A stretch of DNA of 64,000 nt from positions 7,493,356 to 7,557,355 of the forward strand of contig JAKSZT010053836.1 in NCBI GenBank assembly GCA_026826555.1. Direction: 5' to 3'. Origin of the DNA: Tolypeutes matacus (taxonomy: Eukaryota; Chordata; Mammalia; Cingulata; Chlamyphoridae). The notes under the pieces were generated by a model. It searched no databases. It was not told the DNA's origin and saw only the letters and a list, made by a program, of their open reading frames with translations. Below are positions 1-8,812 of the stretch, piece after piece. Every line of letters starts with the position of its first letter. Positions within the stretch are counted from its first letter, which is position 1. The position numbers were made by a program, and so were the translations under genes.

Positions 1-1219
1 TGTGGCTGTTTGGGGGGTTAATATTGGGACATGAGAATAGAAAGGCAGGAGAATCTGGGAAATATGATTAGACTAATGGAACAGGCAGACTTGGAAAGCT
101 AACAGGGGTTATTGATAACTATAAATCAAGGAAAAACTGCAAACCATGTAATGGTTTACCATACAGCTGAAATCTCACATCTCTCTCCTTCCATGCCCTT
201 CCAAGATTTAGAAGAAACCAGTTATCACGTATTCTTTCCCTCCTCAATAGCATATACAAGTCAAAGCAAGGCTACTGCTTAAAGGGAACCGCATCCCACC
301 AACAAACTGGCTGTGGCCGGAGGCCTGGCTTGCTGGAGGAGCAGCAAGTCCCAGGCAGGGCTTCTCCTTGGGAGCAGCAGAGCCTTGTCACAATTCCGGG
401 CTCAGGACAGCCAGGAGAGCAGCGGTGTGGGGAGGGAGAAGACACTTCTCCTTGCTTACCTCCCAGGATACATTTTCCTGTATGGCTGGGCCAAAGACTT
501 CTCTCAGATTTAAGAGAGGGTCTTTCAAATTGAGTATGTTTGCAAGGCACTAAAAACCTTTTCCCAACACAACCTCTCAATAACACCAGGAAGATGCTAT
601 AGAAAAGCCCCATTGAATGTTGAGGGATTTGCTCTTCAAACTGTGGACAACAAAGTCCCTTTGGCTCACAAAATATGATGTCCCCTGGCCTTCCAACAGA
701 CATGGCTGATATATAGGGTTGGGGTTAGTGGTAGTGAATGGGGTGAGAAGGTGACTCAAAGAGAAATGTTAAAGAGTAGTGTTAGAGCTTTATGAAAGAA
801 CATGTACAAAGAACAAACACCTACGCTGTTCTCCCATTTATGTGGTAAATCTGAGTACTTGGGTCTGGGGGGCTATCCTAAGTGAAGGCCATCTCTAGGG
901 GTGTAATGAATGTAACGAGTTGGCCACAGCAGGTGCTTTAACCAGAGCAGAATCTCCTTTGTATCTGCAGGGATAGGAACTGCTTTTCCAGGGAGGAGAT
1001 TGCCAAGTCTACTTTGGTCACTGGTCTCCAGTCCAGAACATTCTGTTTTAGGATTTGGAGTCAGGTGACAACATAATCACTGAACCCACTCCAGATATCC
1101 TCTGGGCTTTTTGATAACAGAGCCAGTCTCTTCTTGTCTGTCAAGGCAGTAATTGCACTAACTATGCTCTTTCATTTCTAAGAGACCCAAGAGCCCAGGA
1201 CAGAAAGAAATACAGGTTT
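1..1219. other. Unassigned stretch
   Basis: No repeat family or gene recognised. Open frames on both strands across 270-760 overlap one another, have no recognisable domain and no splice-site context, and look accidental. Base composition is ordinary. Confidence 0.5.
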
Positions 1220-1618
1220 AAAAAGTTACTCTAGGGAAGCGGATGTGGCTCAAGTGATTGGGCTCCCGTCTACCATATGGGAGGTCCTGGGTTGGTTTCC
1301 CAGGGCCTCCTGGTGAAAGTGAGCTGGTGTGCATGGTGAGCTGGCGCAACAAAAAAGAGAAAAAGAGGAGAGTCAATGAGAGACACAAAAAAATCAGGGA
1401 GCTGAGGTGGCTCAAGCGATTGAGTGCCTCTCTCCCATGCTGGAAGTTCCCAGGATCGGTTCCCGGTGCCTCCTAAAGAGAAAGACGAGAAGAGAAGACA
1501 AGCAGACACAGAGAGCACACAGCGAAATGAGAGAGCAAGACAGCGAGTGTAAAAACAACAAGGGAGCCGGGGGTAAATAAATAAAGTAAATCTTAAAAAA
1601 AAAAAAAAATTATTCTAA
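1220..1618 (+). mobile_element. DAS SINE, dimeric, near full length, with duplications
   Basis: Two tRNA-Ala-like units lie in tandem. The left unit starts near 1234 with a Pol III A-box-like GTGGCTCAAGTGATTGG and a B-box-like GGTTGGTTTCCC. The right unit starts near 1398 with GTGGCTCAAGCGATTG and GGATCGGTTCCCGG. An A-rich AGAGACACA-type linker separates them. A purine-rich tail with TAAATAAATAAA ends in an A15 run at 1595-1609. Direct repeats flank the body: AAAAAGTTACTCTA at about 1220-1232 and AAAAAATTATTCTA after the tail, with two or three mismatches, as expected for an older copy. DAS SINEs were spread by L1 machinery; this one is presumably inactive. Confidence 0.9.
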
Positions 1619-1830
1619 GTTCTCAGAATAAAGAGAAAATTCCATAGAGATAGCTTATATTTATGAACTAGGAAAAACAAATTTTGCTAATTTTCCTGGC
1701 AAAAGCAATTAATTTTATAAGGGACTCTTCCAATGTGAGTTGCTAAAATACTTAATTAGCAATATCATTCACGGAGTTTAAGTGTGGGTACCAGTGATCA
1801 GCAGACCTCATGGATTGCAGGGCTGAGGCA
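1619..1830. other. Unassigned short interval between SINE and MIR
   Basis: AT-rich sequence with no recognisable element. Confidence 0.4.
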
Positions 1831-2040
1831 ACACAGCATCACGGTTATGGCCATGAACTTGCTATCAGCAGGACCTGGGCCCAAAGCCAGCTCTTCCACT
1901 CACTACCTGTGTGACTGAAATGTCTCAGTTCCTTAACTGTAAAATGTGGAAAAAATAGTTCCCACTATGCTTAGTTATGGAGAATATTAAATGAGGAAAA
2001 GTGTGCTTGAGACACAGTAGGTCCACAGTGGGTGATAAAC
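1831..2040 (+). mobile_element. MIR SINE
   Basis: Diverged MIR in sense orientation. The core is recognisable as CTCTTCCACTCACTACCTGT, GTGTGACTGAAATG, a CTCAGTTCCTTAACTGTAAAATG block, and the 3' part ACAGTAGGTCCACAGTGGGTG. MIRs are ancient tRNA-derived SINEs shared by all mammals. Confidence 0.85.
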
Positions 2041-2606
2041 TGTTCTAGAATGGCAGGGCATCCACAATCACAGATAGCGTTACACACACGTGCAGAAGCG
2101 ATTTTATAAGTTCTTTGATATATTTTCTTTGTCCACACTTCCAGCTTCTTGTGAATCCTTTCCTGTTCTTGAAGGGGAAACCAGTTCCTTCCCTACTGAC
2201 TTCCTAGGGCTGTTTTGAGCATGACAAAGGAAGACACACGTGGGGGCACTTTTAAGAGCACAGAGCCCTGCACAGGCTCAAAGCAGGAGGTGAGCACCGG
2301 ACAACGACAGGAAGTTGCAGCATCTTGAGGTCTCTGTGGCAGCTGCAGGAGGCCTTTGCCAAATATCCCTGCCAGGAGCTGCTCCTCAACACTCTGGGAC
2401 TTCACTAGCACAGGAACACACATGATTTCAGGAGGGTGCACTTATCCAAACACCTGTCCTAAACAAGATACCCAGTGCACACACAGTGGCTTCCTGGGAA
2501 TCCTGCTTCCTGTGCTGTGCTTAGAGTCTTGGGATCCAGCAGCACAAAATAGGGGCTCTATTACTTCACAGAAGTGGAAGGCAAATGATATTTAAAAAAT
2601 AATAAA
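2041..2606. other. Unassigned stretch
   Basis: No repeat or gene recognised. Frames at 2193-2441 and 2356-2595 on opposite strands overlap and have no recognisable domain. Confidence 0.45.
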
Positions 2607-2608
2607 CC

Positions 2609-2640
2609 ATTATCATCATCATCATCATCATCATCATCAT
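2609..2640 (+). repeat. (CAT)n trinucleotide microsatellite
   Basis: About ten units of ATC/CAT directly abut the tail side of the antisense MIR that follows. It was probably seeded by the MIR 3' tail. Confidence 0.95.
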
Positions 2641-2737
2641 AGCTAGCATTTAGTGAATGCTTGTGTGTGCCACCATTCCAAAAACTTTTATATGCATGTT
2701 CTCATTTAATCCTCATAATCAATACCATCATTAGACC
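2641..2737 (-). mobile_element. MIR SINE fragment, antisense
   Basis: Antisense MIR 3' half: AGCTAGCATTTAGTGAATGC, then GTGTGCCACCATTCC, then CTCATTTAATCCTCATAATC. The 5' half is missing or too diverged to see. Confidence 0.75.
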
Positions 2738-2993
2738 AGAGCAAGCAGAGTCCCTCATCCAACCCACAGCCATGCTCAAAATTTGAAATTTTGTATGCCC
2801 TCTTCTTGTGCCTGAGACCAGCAGAGGCCGGCCTTCTCTTCGGCACTCTTTCCTTGTTGGGAAGGGAAGAGCAAAGAGAGGAGGCTGAGTCAGGCCAGCA
2901 CCCTATGGGACTACAGGGTAAAGAAGCAACAGCACCCCATTAGCAGCAAGCACACAAGCATCCAGATCTTGGTTTCTAATATCATTTCCCAAT
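2738..2993. other. Unassigned short interval
   Basis: Nothing recognisable between the MIR fragment and the DAS SINE. Confidence 0.4.
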
Positions 2994-3407
2994 AAAAGGA
3001 AACAGGGGGAGTGGATGTGGCTCATGGGAGGTCCTGGGGTTCAGTTCCTGGTGCCTCCTAAAGAACACAAACAACGAGCAGACAACGAGCAGATATAGAG
3101 CAAACAAAACAAAACAAAAACAACAACAATGAGCAGATAACAAACAAAAACAAACTAGCAGGGAGGAGATGTGGCTCAAGCAGTTGAGCGTCCACCTCCC
3201 ACACGAGAGATCCTGGGTTCAGTTCCCCATGCGTCCTAAAGAAAGAACAAACAGATAATGAACAGACAATGAGCAAAATTAATGAGCAGACAATGAGTGC
3301 AAATAATGAGCAAAAACATCAAGCAAACAGATGAGGGAGCCATCTCGGGGTGGGGGAAAGCTAAAACATATTTTTTTAAATAAAAAAAAAAAAAAAAGGA
3401 ATCAGGG
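2994..3407 (+). mobile_element. DAS SINE, dimeric, left unit internally deleted, with 14 bp duplications
   Basis: The body runs from about 3008 to 3393. In the left unit the A-box region GTGGCTCATGG runs straight into GGAGGTCCTGG, so about 25 bases between A and B boxes seen in other copies are missing. The right unit, from about 3163, is complete (GTGGCTCAAGCAGTTGAGCG and GGGTTCAGTTCCCC). The tail is rich in AATGAGCAGACAATGAGC-type repeats and ends in poly(A) at 3382-3397. The flanks AAAAGGAAACAGGG (2994-3007) and AAAAGGAATCAGGG (3394-3407) match at 13 of 14 positions. Confidence 0.9.
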
Positions 3408-3479
3408 CTCTTTGGAAAAAAATCTTCTTTTAAGAGTGGGGCAGGAAATATGCAAGATAACCTTGGGGTGTTTTGTAAT

Positions 3480-3790
3480 GTCAGAAAGCAAAGAAATGCT
3501 AAAAAGCATAATAACCCACCATGATGGTATATATAAAAATGACACAGGAGCCAATTAAAATAGCTCCCAATGCCCAAAGCTGGGATAATTTCAGCATTTA
3601 AATAAATGAAGTATATTGGATTATAACCCAAAGTATAAAATAAATATCCATGAGTTCATATGGATTAAATAAATGATTGTATAAATAAATAGAGAAGAAG
3701 AGACAAATATCTCGTACAGAAGAATTCCAAATAGCTTATAAAACTACTCTGCCCTTAGGAAGGTGGAACAAAACCCCTCCCACTCTGTGC
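3480..3790 (+). mobile_element. Old L1M 3' UTR fragment
   Basis: Matches the 3' UTR type of ancient L1 (L1ME-like) as I remember it: GGAGCCAATTAAAATAGCTC, CCAAAGCTGGGATAATTT, AAATATCCATGAGTTCATAT and CAGAAGAATTCCAAATAGC in order. It is truncated at both ends with no tail. The subfamily is not certain. Confidence 0.6.
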
Positions 3791-4036
3791 AGGGAGTTGA
3801 CCAGATGCCCTGAGGAACTCAAGGACTGGTACGTTTGGGTTTGTCTTGGAGTCCTGGAGCCAGTTCAAGGACAGTTCAACTCCAGGAAAGCAAACTGGCA
3901 AGCAGTCCCTCCCTCCTCTGGCTGGTGTGGTATTTCTTTCTCAGGATTGAACAAGATTGGATTGTTTACACATTTGGTTGTGACTCAAATTGTTTATATA
4001 GACAGGAGTCCCAGAAAAATATTTTTCCAGAGCCGC
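3791..4036. other. Unassigned short interval
   Basis: No recognisable element. The 94-codon frame at 3797-4081 runs into the antisense MIR and is not credible as a gene. Confidence 0.4.
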
Positions 4037-4212
4037 ATACACCTTAGGGGTGGTCCTCTTCATAGCAATCCTATAAGGTAGTAGTATTCTGCATACTTTA
4101 CAGATGGGGAAACTGACCTGGAGACACTAAGTACCCCAGATAACACATTTAGTAAGTAGAAGAGCTAGGACTCAAATTCTGTAATGTCCAACCCCAAAGC
4201 CACAACATTGAA
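4037..4212 (-). mobile_element. MIR SINE, antisense
   Basis: Antisense MIR: CAATCCTATAAGGTAGTAGT, CTTTACAGATGGGGAAACTG, ACACATTTAGTAAGTAGAAG, AGCTAGGACTCAAATTC in the expected order. Confidence 0.85.
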
Positions 4213-4898
4213 CTAATCCCTAGATTTCCTTATCTGCCTATACAATGATGATCACCCTCTCTTTTACTCTTTGATACCGTTTATGCTCTTGTTATATTAT
4301 GATGAAACCTGCTGGCAAGACACTTTCCAGTGCACTTCCTCATTTAGCAACAGTTTACCTGGCTACTCTTTGATTTCCTGTCTTCCCTTACGGACAGAAC
4401 TTATCTCCTTCATGTGCATCAAGAGCTCATTCCAAAAACATCTGACTTTAATCTCTTTCAGTAGAGACATTCAGTAGAAACACCAAACTCATTCACAATA
4501 AAGTATTAGCTCTAGCAGAAATCTACATTTTAAGTTTTTAACCCCCACTTGTGGAATAAAACATTTTTTCCTCAATAAAGGATTTTAGGTTACCACCAGC
4601 ATATGGATGGATATTTGAGAGAGGGGCTCTAAATAGCAATAGGAATGGCCAGCTGGTTATGAACAAACCCTTTCTAGGGTAGTTTGCAAGGGCCCTGGTG
4701 TCAGAAGGCAAGGTCCATGGTTTCTCCATCCCTACTTTTTGCTCTGAGGAGGACTGAGCCTGGAGTAGTAAGGCAGAGACCATTGGAAAGTGAAAGAGCC
4801 AAGGAGCGGTCACCAGCAGTATGTGCCAGAATCTGTATCCTGCACTGCCTTAGGACTGATCTGCTAGCTGGACTTCCCTGTCACAGTCAAATCTCAGT
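4213..4898. other. Unassigned stretch
   Basis: No repeat or gene recognised. Short frames on both strands overlap without recognisable domains. Confidence 0.45.
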
Positions 4899-5700
4899 TT
4901 AACCACAATGAGATTTCACTTCGTACCCACTAGGCTGGTTCAAATCAAAAAGTCAGATAATAACAAATTGGTGAGGTTGGGGAGAAATTGGAACCCTCCC
5001 CAGTTGGTGGTGGGGATGGAACATGGTACTGCCTCTTTGGAAAACAGTCTGATGGTTTCTCAAAGGGTTAAACATTACCACATGATCCAATAATTCTACT
5101 CCTAGGTATTTACCCAAGAGAAATGGGCACATGTGCCCTTACAAAAACGCGCGCGCGTGTGTGTGTGTGTGTACGCTTAGAGCAGCAGTATTCATAATAG
5201 CCCAAAGCTGGAAACAACACGAAGGCCCATCAACTGCTGAATGGATAAACAAAATGTGGTCTAGCCATACAATAGACTAGTATTCAGCCATTACATGGGA
5301 TGGAGTGCCGATCTGTGCCTCACCATGGAGAAACTGTGTGAGCATTCTGCCAAGTGAAGGAAGCCAGGCACAAAAGGCCACATACTGTGTGACTCCCTTT
5401 TTATGAAATGTCCAGAACTGGCAAATCCAGAGAGGCAGAAAATAGATCAGTAGTTGCCAGGGGCTGGGGGATTTGGGGATGGAGAGTGACTGCTTATTCG
5501 GAACCAGATTTCTTTTTGGGGTAATGAAAATGATCTAAAATTGACTGTGGGGATGGTTGTATGTATCTATAAATATACTAAAAACCCTTGTATGGTATTC
5601 TTTAAATGTGTGAATTGTATGGTATGTAAATCACATCTCAAGGGGAAAAAAAAACACTTAATGGTCAAAAACCTAAAAAAAAAAAAAAAAAAAAAAAAAA
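4899..5700 (+). mobile_element. L1M 3' end: ORF2 C-terminal remnant and 3' UTR
   Basis: Sense-strand L1. The ORF2 remnant begins at AACCACAATGAGATTTCACT and includes the equivalents of the CCAATAATTCTACTCCTAGG and CATCAACTGCTGAATGGATA segments. The 3' UTR includes CAGTAGTTGCCAGGGGCTGG and AATGTGTGAATTGTATGGTA. An A-rich tail runs to 5700. Frameshifts and stops make it dead. A CG/TG dinucleotide expansion at 5147-5173 replaces part of the ORF2-derived region. Confidence 0.85.
5147..5173 (+). repeat. Alternating (CG)n(TG)n tract
   Basis: Strict purine-pyrimidine alternation, about five CG then eight TG steps, inside the L1M remnant. CpG-rich alternation of this kind is uncommon in mammalian DNA and favours Z-form DNA. 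Confidence 0.9.
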
Positions 5701-6518
5701 GCTCGGTTTAGGTTAACTCTCTTATTTCATCTGACCTTAACCCCTCCCCTGTATCTATGAAGGATCAGGGATATATTATGCTTTCTGGCTCCTTTGGCTT
5801 ATCTTCATATGTTTGCAAGGGCCATGTCTAATAGCTTTTGTTTCCTGTACTAACTGTAGTACTGATTTTGACAGAGTGGCAAGTTGGGTAGGTATCATTT
5901 TCATTAGTAAAGATATTACGTAACTTCAAAAAGCCTGGAACCTGCTCTCCCCCGCCACCCCCACTGCCGCCTGCCCCCAAGTGCAGTAACTGTCCTCAGA
6001 CCAGGCTTTCTCTACCTCTTTTTCAGGCAGTTGGGTGAGTGATCATATTGTAATGGGCTTCACTGAAAAGTTCTCTCAATATTGTAAGCCCTTTCCTTTT
6101 TAAACATTTCACCATGTGAGCTCTCCCTAGGCAGTGAGATGATTTGGACCTCGACATTATCAAGGTCATATTTTACCCCGTCAATCAGGTGCCTTGACTA
6201 TTTCTTTTTCAGTCATCCTTTGTCACACGAAAGAACACCATCTTGGATAGAGATCTTTCTTTCTCACTGTACTTCTATTACAGACAATTATTTGTACCAA
6301 GTTTGTTACTGAGATTATAAAAATACCATCAGAATTTTGCTTGAATTGTGTACTTATGTTCCTTTCTCCATTCCTGCCCTCTCCTCCGTTAATTATATAT
6401 TAAGGATAGTGTTTCTTTTGAGGATCAAACCACAGAAGAGTGGTTCTCGGTAGTACTTTGTTACTTACACCAAATCACAAACCATAAAACCATGTCTAAA
6501 GTGGGTTCTTTCACTTAC
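5701..6518. other. Unassigned stretch
   Basis: No repeat family recognised. It contains a small C-rich patch (5949-5980). No coding signal seen. Confidence 0.45.
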
Positions 6519-6719
6519 CAAGAGGGTCAAAGCTGCTCAAGAAGAGCCTACACATGCAGTAGTCCTTGGGATGCAGCCAGAGCAGATGCGTGATGGCGGC
6601 CCTCCTGGGAGCAAGACAGGGCATCCCAGGGACACTCATGTCCTCGACAATCAGTCTCCTTCTGTGAAAGTTCCTGGTACTGCTCCTTTCAGATGAGTCA
6701 ACGTTGCTTTTCTCAGAGC
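6519..6719 (-). other. Possible internal exon (weak candidate)
   Basis: On the minus strand an open frame of about 67 codons, part of a 105-codon frame to 6828, reaches a strong 5' splice donor: CTTG followed by GTAAGTG at 6518-6512. A usable but imperfect acceptor lies at about 6720, where a CCTTCCTTCC-rich tract is followed about 30 bases later by TGCAG. I do not recognise the encoded residues (includes SSERSSTRNFHRRRLIVEDM and ITHLLWLHPKDY). No flanking exon is evident within several kilobases. It could be an exon of a noncoding RNA, a cryptic exon or chance. Confidence 0.15.
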
Positions 6720-6828
6720 TGCACAATTTCCCCAGACATTTGAAAGCAAGGAAGGAAGGCATCTCGGCATGGGTTACAAAGAAAATAAGAAATGGACACG
6801 AATTGCCAAAGAAGCTGTGCTTCCCCAC

Positions 6829-7249
6829 AGCTCTCTCTCAGTTCTCTTGGCTCCTTATTCCTATTTTCTCACTGCCCAGCAAAGAAGATTAAGGGAGATG
6901 TATTTAAGTGTTTACTCTCGAGAGCTTAGGGCCCCTATACTTGGTCAGAGGATCAGATATAAAAACAACTGCTACCAGGAACTTAAGACTCTGTCACTCT
7001 GAGACATGAATGCATATTCAAAATCAGATTAATGTCCAGAGAAAGAGGAAGGGCATGGCTGCAATATCTAAGAGATTCACCTGCAAATATTCCTAGTATA
7101 TTCAATATTATTAGGGTAGAGTACTACGAATATGTCTAGGCGTATATACACATATTATATGTAATCTAAAAAAGCATATCAGAAACCACTCAGGTCAGTA
7201 ATTCCAAATTCTCCAGTACTTCAGTCCTCACAGAAGAGAGACCTCAATT
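6829..7249. other. Unassigned stretch
   Basis: AT-rich, with no recognised repeat or gene. Confidence 0.45.
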
Positions 7250-7380
7250 AAAGCTCTTCAGGGGGCGGATGTGGCTCAAATGGTTGGGCGTCCGTCTGCC
7301 ATATGGAGGGACCTGGGTTCGATCCCTGGGACCCCCCAGTAAAATTAAACAAACAAACAACAACAAAAAAAACTCTTCAG
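7250..7380 (+). mobile_element. DAS SINE, monomeric, young-looking
   Basis: A single tRNA-Ala-like unit (7262-7345): GGGGGCGGATGTGGCTCAAA at the head, a good B box GGGTTCGATCCCTGG, and a short (AAAC)n/(CAA)n-rich tail. CTCTTCAG at 7254-7261 and again at 7373-7380 is the core of the target-site duplication. The sequence is nearly identical to the antisense copy at 34591-34697. The Pol III boxes appear intact, though the tail is short and interrupted. Confidence 0.93.
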
Positions 7381-7895
7381 TTTCAACCAGCAACAAATCC
7401 AGCTCAGGCCCCAGGAAACAATCATTTCCTTTCCATTTTCTAGTGGGAAGCCCCTTCCACTTATGCCATGAAAATCCTTTTGTCTCACTCTAGTAATCCA
7501 ATATCAATAATATTCTTAAGACTGTTTCATGGGTTTTCTGCTATTGCAGAATCTCTAGCAGATCACATGATGGAGACAGAATGAGCGTGTATGTAGCTGT
7601 GAGTTTTCACAAAGGTACAAGCTAGCAGGAGCCTCATGTAATTAGGGTGCTAATATACTAAAGACGACCCTGGTAATGAACATTTACCTTCTGACATCCA
7701 CACAGGAAGGTCAAGTATGATATGTGATAGTCCACAGTTCACACAATAGTCACAAAGCAAAGTGAATAAATCCACACTCCTTCTACTGTCATTGGGCTGT
7801 TATGTTCTAATATAATTTTCTCTTAATTAAAACCCTTACACACTTTAAATAGAATACAATTATAGAGCTGAAGGGCTTCCAAAAATACTCTCATC
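7381..7895. other. Unassigned stretch
   Basis: Nothing recognisable. Confidence 0.4.
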
Positions 7896-8102
7896 CAGTG
7901 GTTTCCAAATATCACTGTGCATCAGAATCATCCATAAAATTTTGGGGAAAAAAAAAATTCTGGGGTGCTAGCCCAGACCTACCAAATAAGATTCTTTGGG
8001 CACAGGCCCAGAATTTTATATTTCTAAAAAAGTCTTTAGATTTTACCCAAATTAATTCTGTAAAAAAGTCTCCAGACCAGGACCAACATTTGGGAAGCAG
8101 TG
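7896..8102 (+). mobile_element. MER5A-type nonautonomous hAT element
   Basis: The 5' terminus CAGTGGTTTCCAAAT and the 3' terminus ATTTGGGAAGCAGTG form imperfect terminal inverted repeats. Internal MER5A landmarks are CTGTGCATCAGAATCATC, the CAGACCTACCAAATAAGATT region and GCCCAGAATTTTATATTTCT. The length of 207 is close to family norm. No convincing 8 bp target-site duplication remains. Confidence 0.8.
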
Positions 8103-8124
8103 ATGTACTACAGCCTTTTTACTT

Positions 8125-8240
8125 TAAGAATAGGAAGGAAAGTCTCAGAGAAGTTAAGTGACTTTGCCAGAACAACACAGCAAGTACATGGTGGAGTTGG
8201 GTCCCCTGTCTCCCAAGCCATGAATGTTCCTACCACAATG
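8125..8240 (-). mobile_element. MIR SINE fragment, antisense
   Basis: CTCAGAGAAGTTAAGTGACT, TTTGCCAGAACAACACAGCA, AAGTACATGGTGGAGTTGGG in MIR antisense order. Confidence 0.8.
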
Positions 8241-8702
8241 GCCAAGGGTATAGGCAGTTGAAGCAGAGAAAGGAAATCCTTGCTTCCTTTGTTACTAGCT
8301 CCTAATTTTTAATGCAGGATTTGGCAACAGAGTTTAAGGGCCAGACAACCCAAATTTGCTTCTAGCCCAATGCCAGTCTTAGAGAAGCACAATGGGAATG
8401 GAGGGTATAGGTTCTGCCCCAGAAGCGACCAAGACAGGGGTGGAGCAAGGCAGAGCAGAAACAAGGGAGCTGTTTACTACTGCAGTCACACTTCAAAATT
8501 TTTGTTCTCAAATTTTGGGAAGAAATCCTTATATCAAACACCCCACCCACCCCGTCCCTGAAAAAAAATCCTTCCAAGCTCTTCCTCTAAAAATGGTTTA
8601 CAAAGCAAGCAAAAAACAATCTGCATGTATCCTATTTCTGGCCTGCCTATTTGAAAAACCTTTAGGACATACAATATAAGATATTTTATCAATATTGCCC
8701 AA
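8241..8702. other. Unassigned stretch
   Basis: No recognised element. The frame at 8392-8679 overlaps an antisense frame and has no recognisable domain. Confidence 0.4.
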
Positions 8703-8812
8703 AGAGTGGTTTCCCAGACCAGCTTGTTTTAAATGCAGATCCCTGAACCCCACCTCAGATCTACTAGGTTCTTCTCGAGTGTTCTAGTAACATGACAGTG
8801 TGGGAACCTCTG
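8703..8812 (+). mobile_element. MER5-type hAT fragment
   Basis: AGAGTGGTTTCCCAGACCAG, TTTTAAATGCAGATCCCTGA, CCCCACCTCAGATCTACTAG and the terminal GTGGGAACCTCTG. It is about half the family length, with a deletion near the 5' terminus and further loss after the AGATCTACTAGGT block. Confidence 0.65.

Noticed and set aside
7262..7345. tRNA-Ala-like gene with good B box
   Set aside because: It is the tRNA-derived head of a DAS SINE with a tail and target-site duplication, and it lacks a proper acceptor stem. The same applies to the other DAS units.
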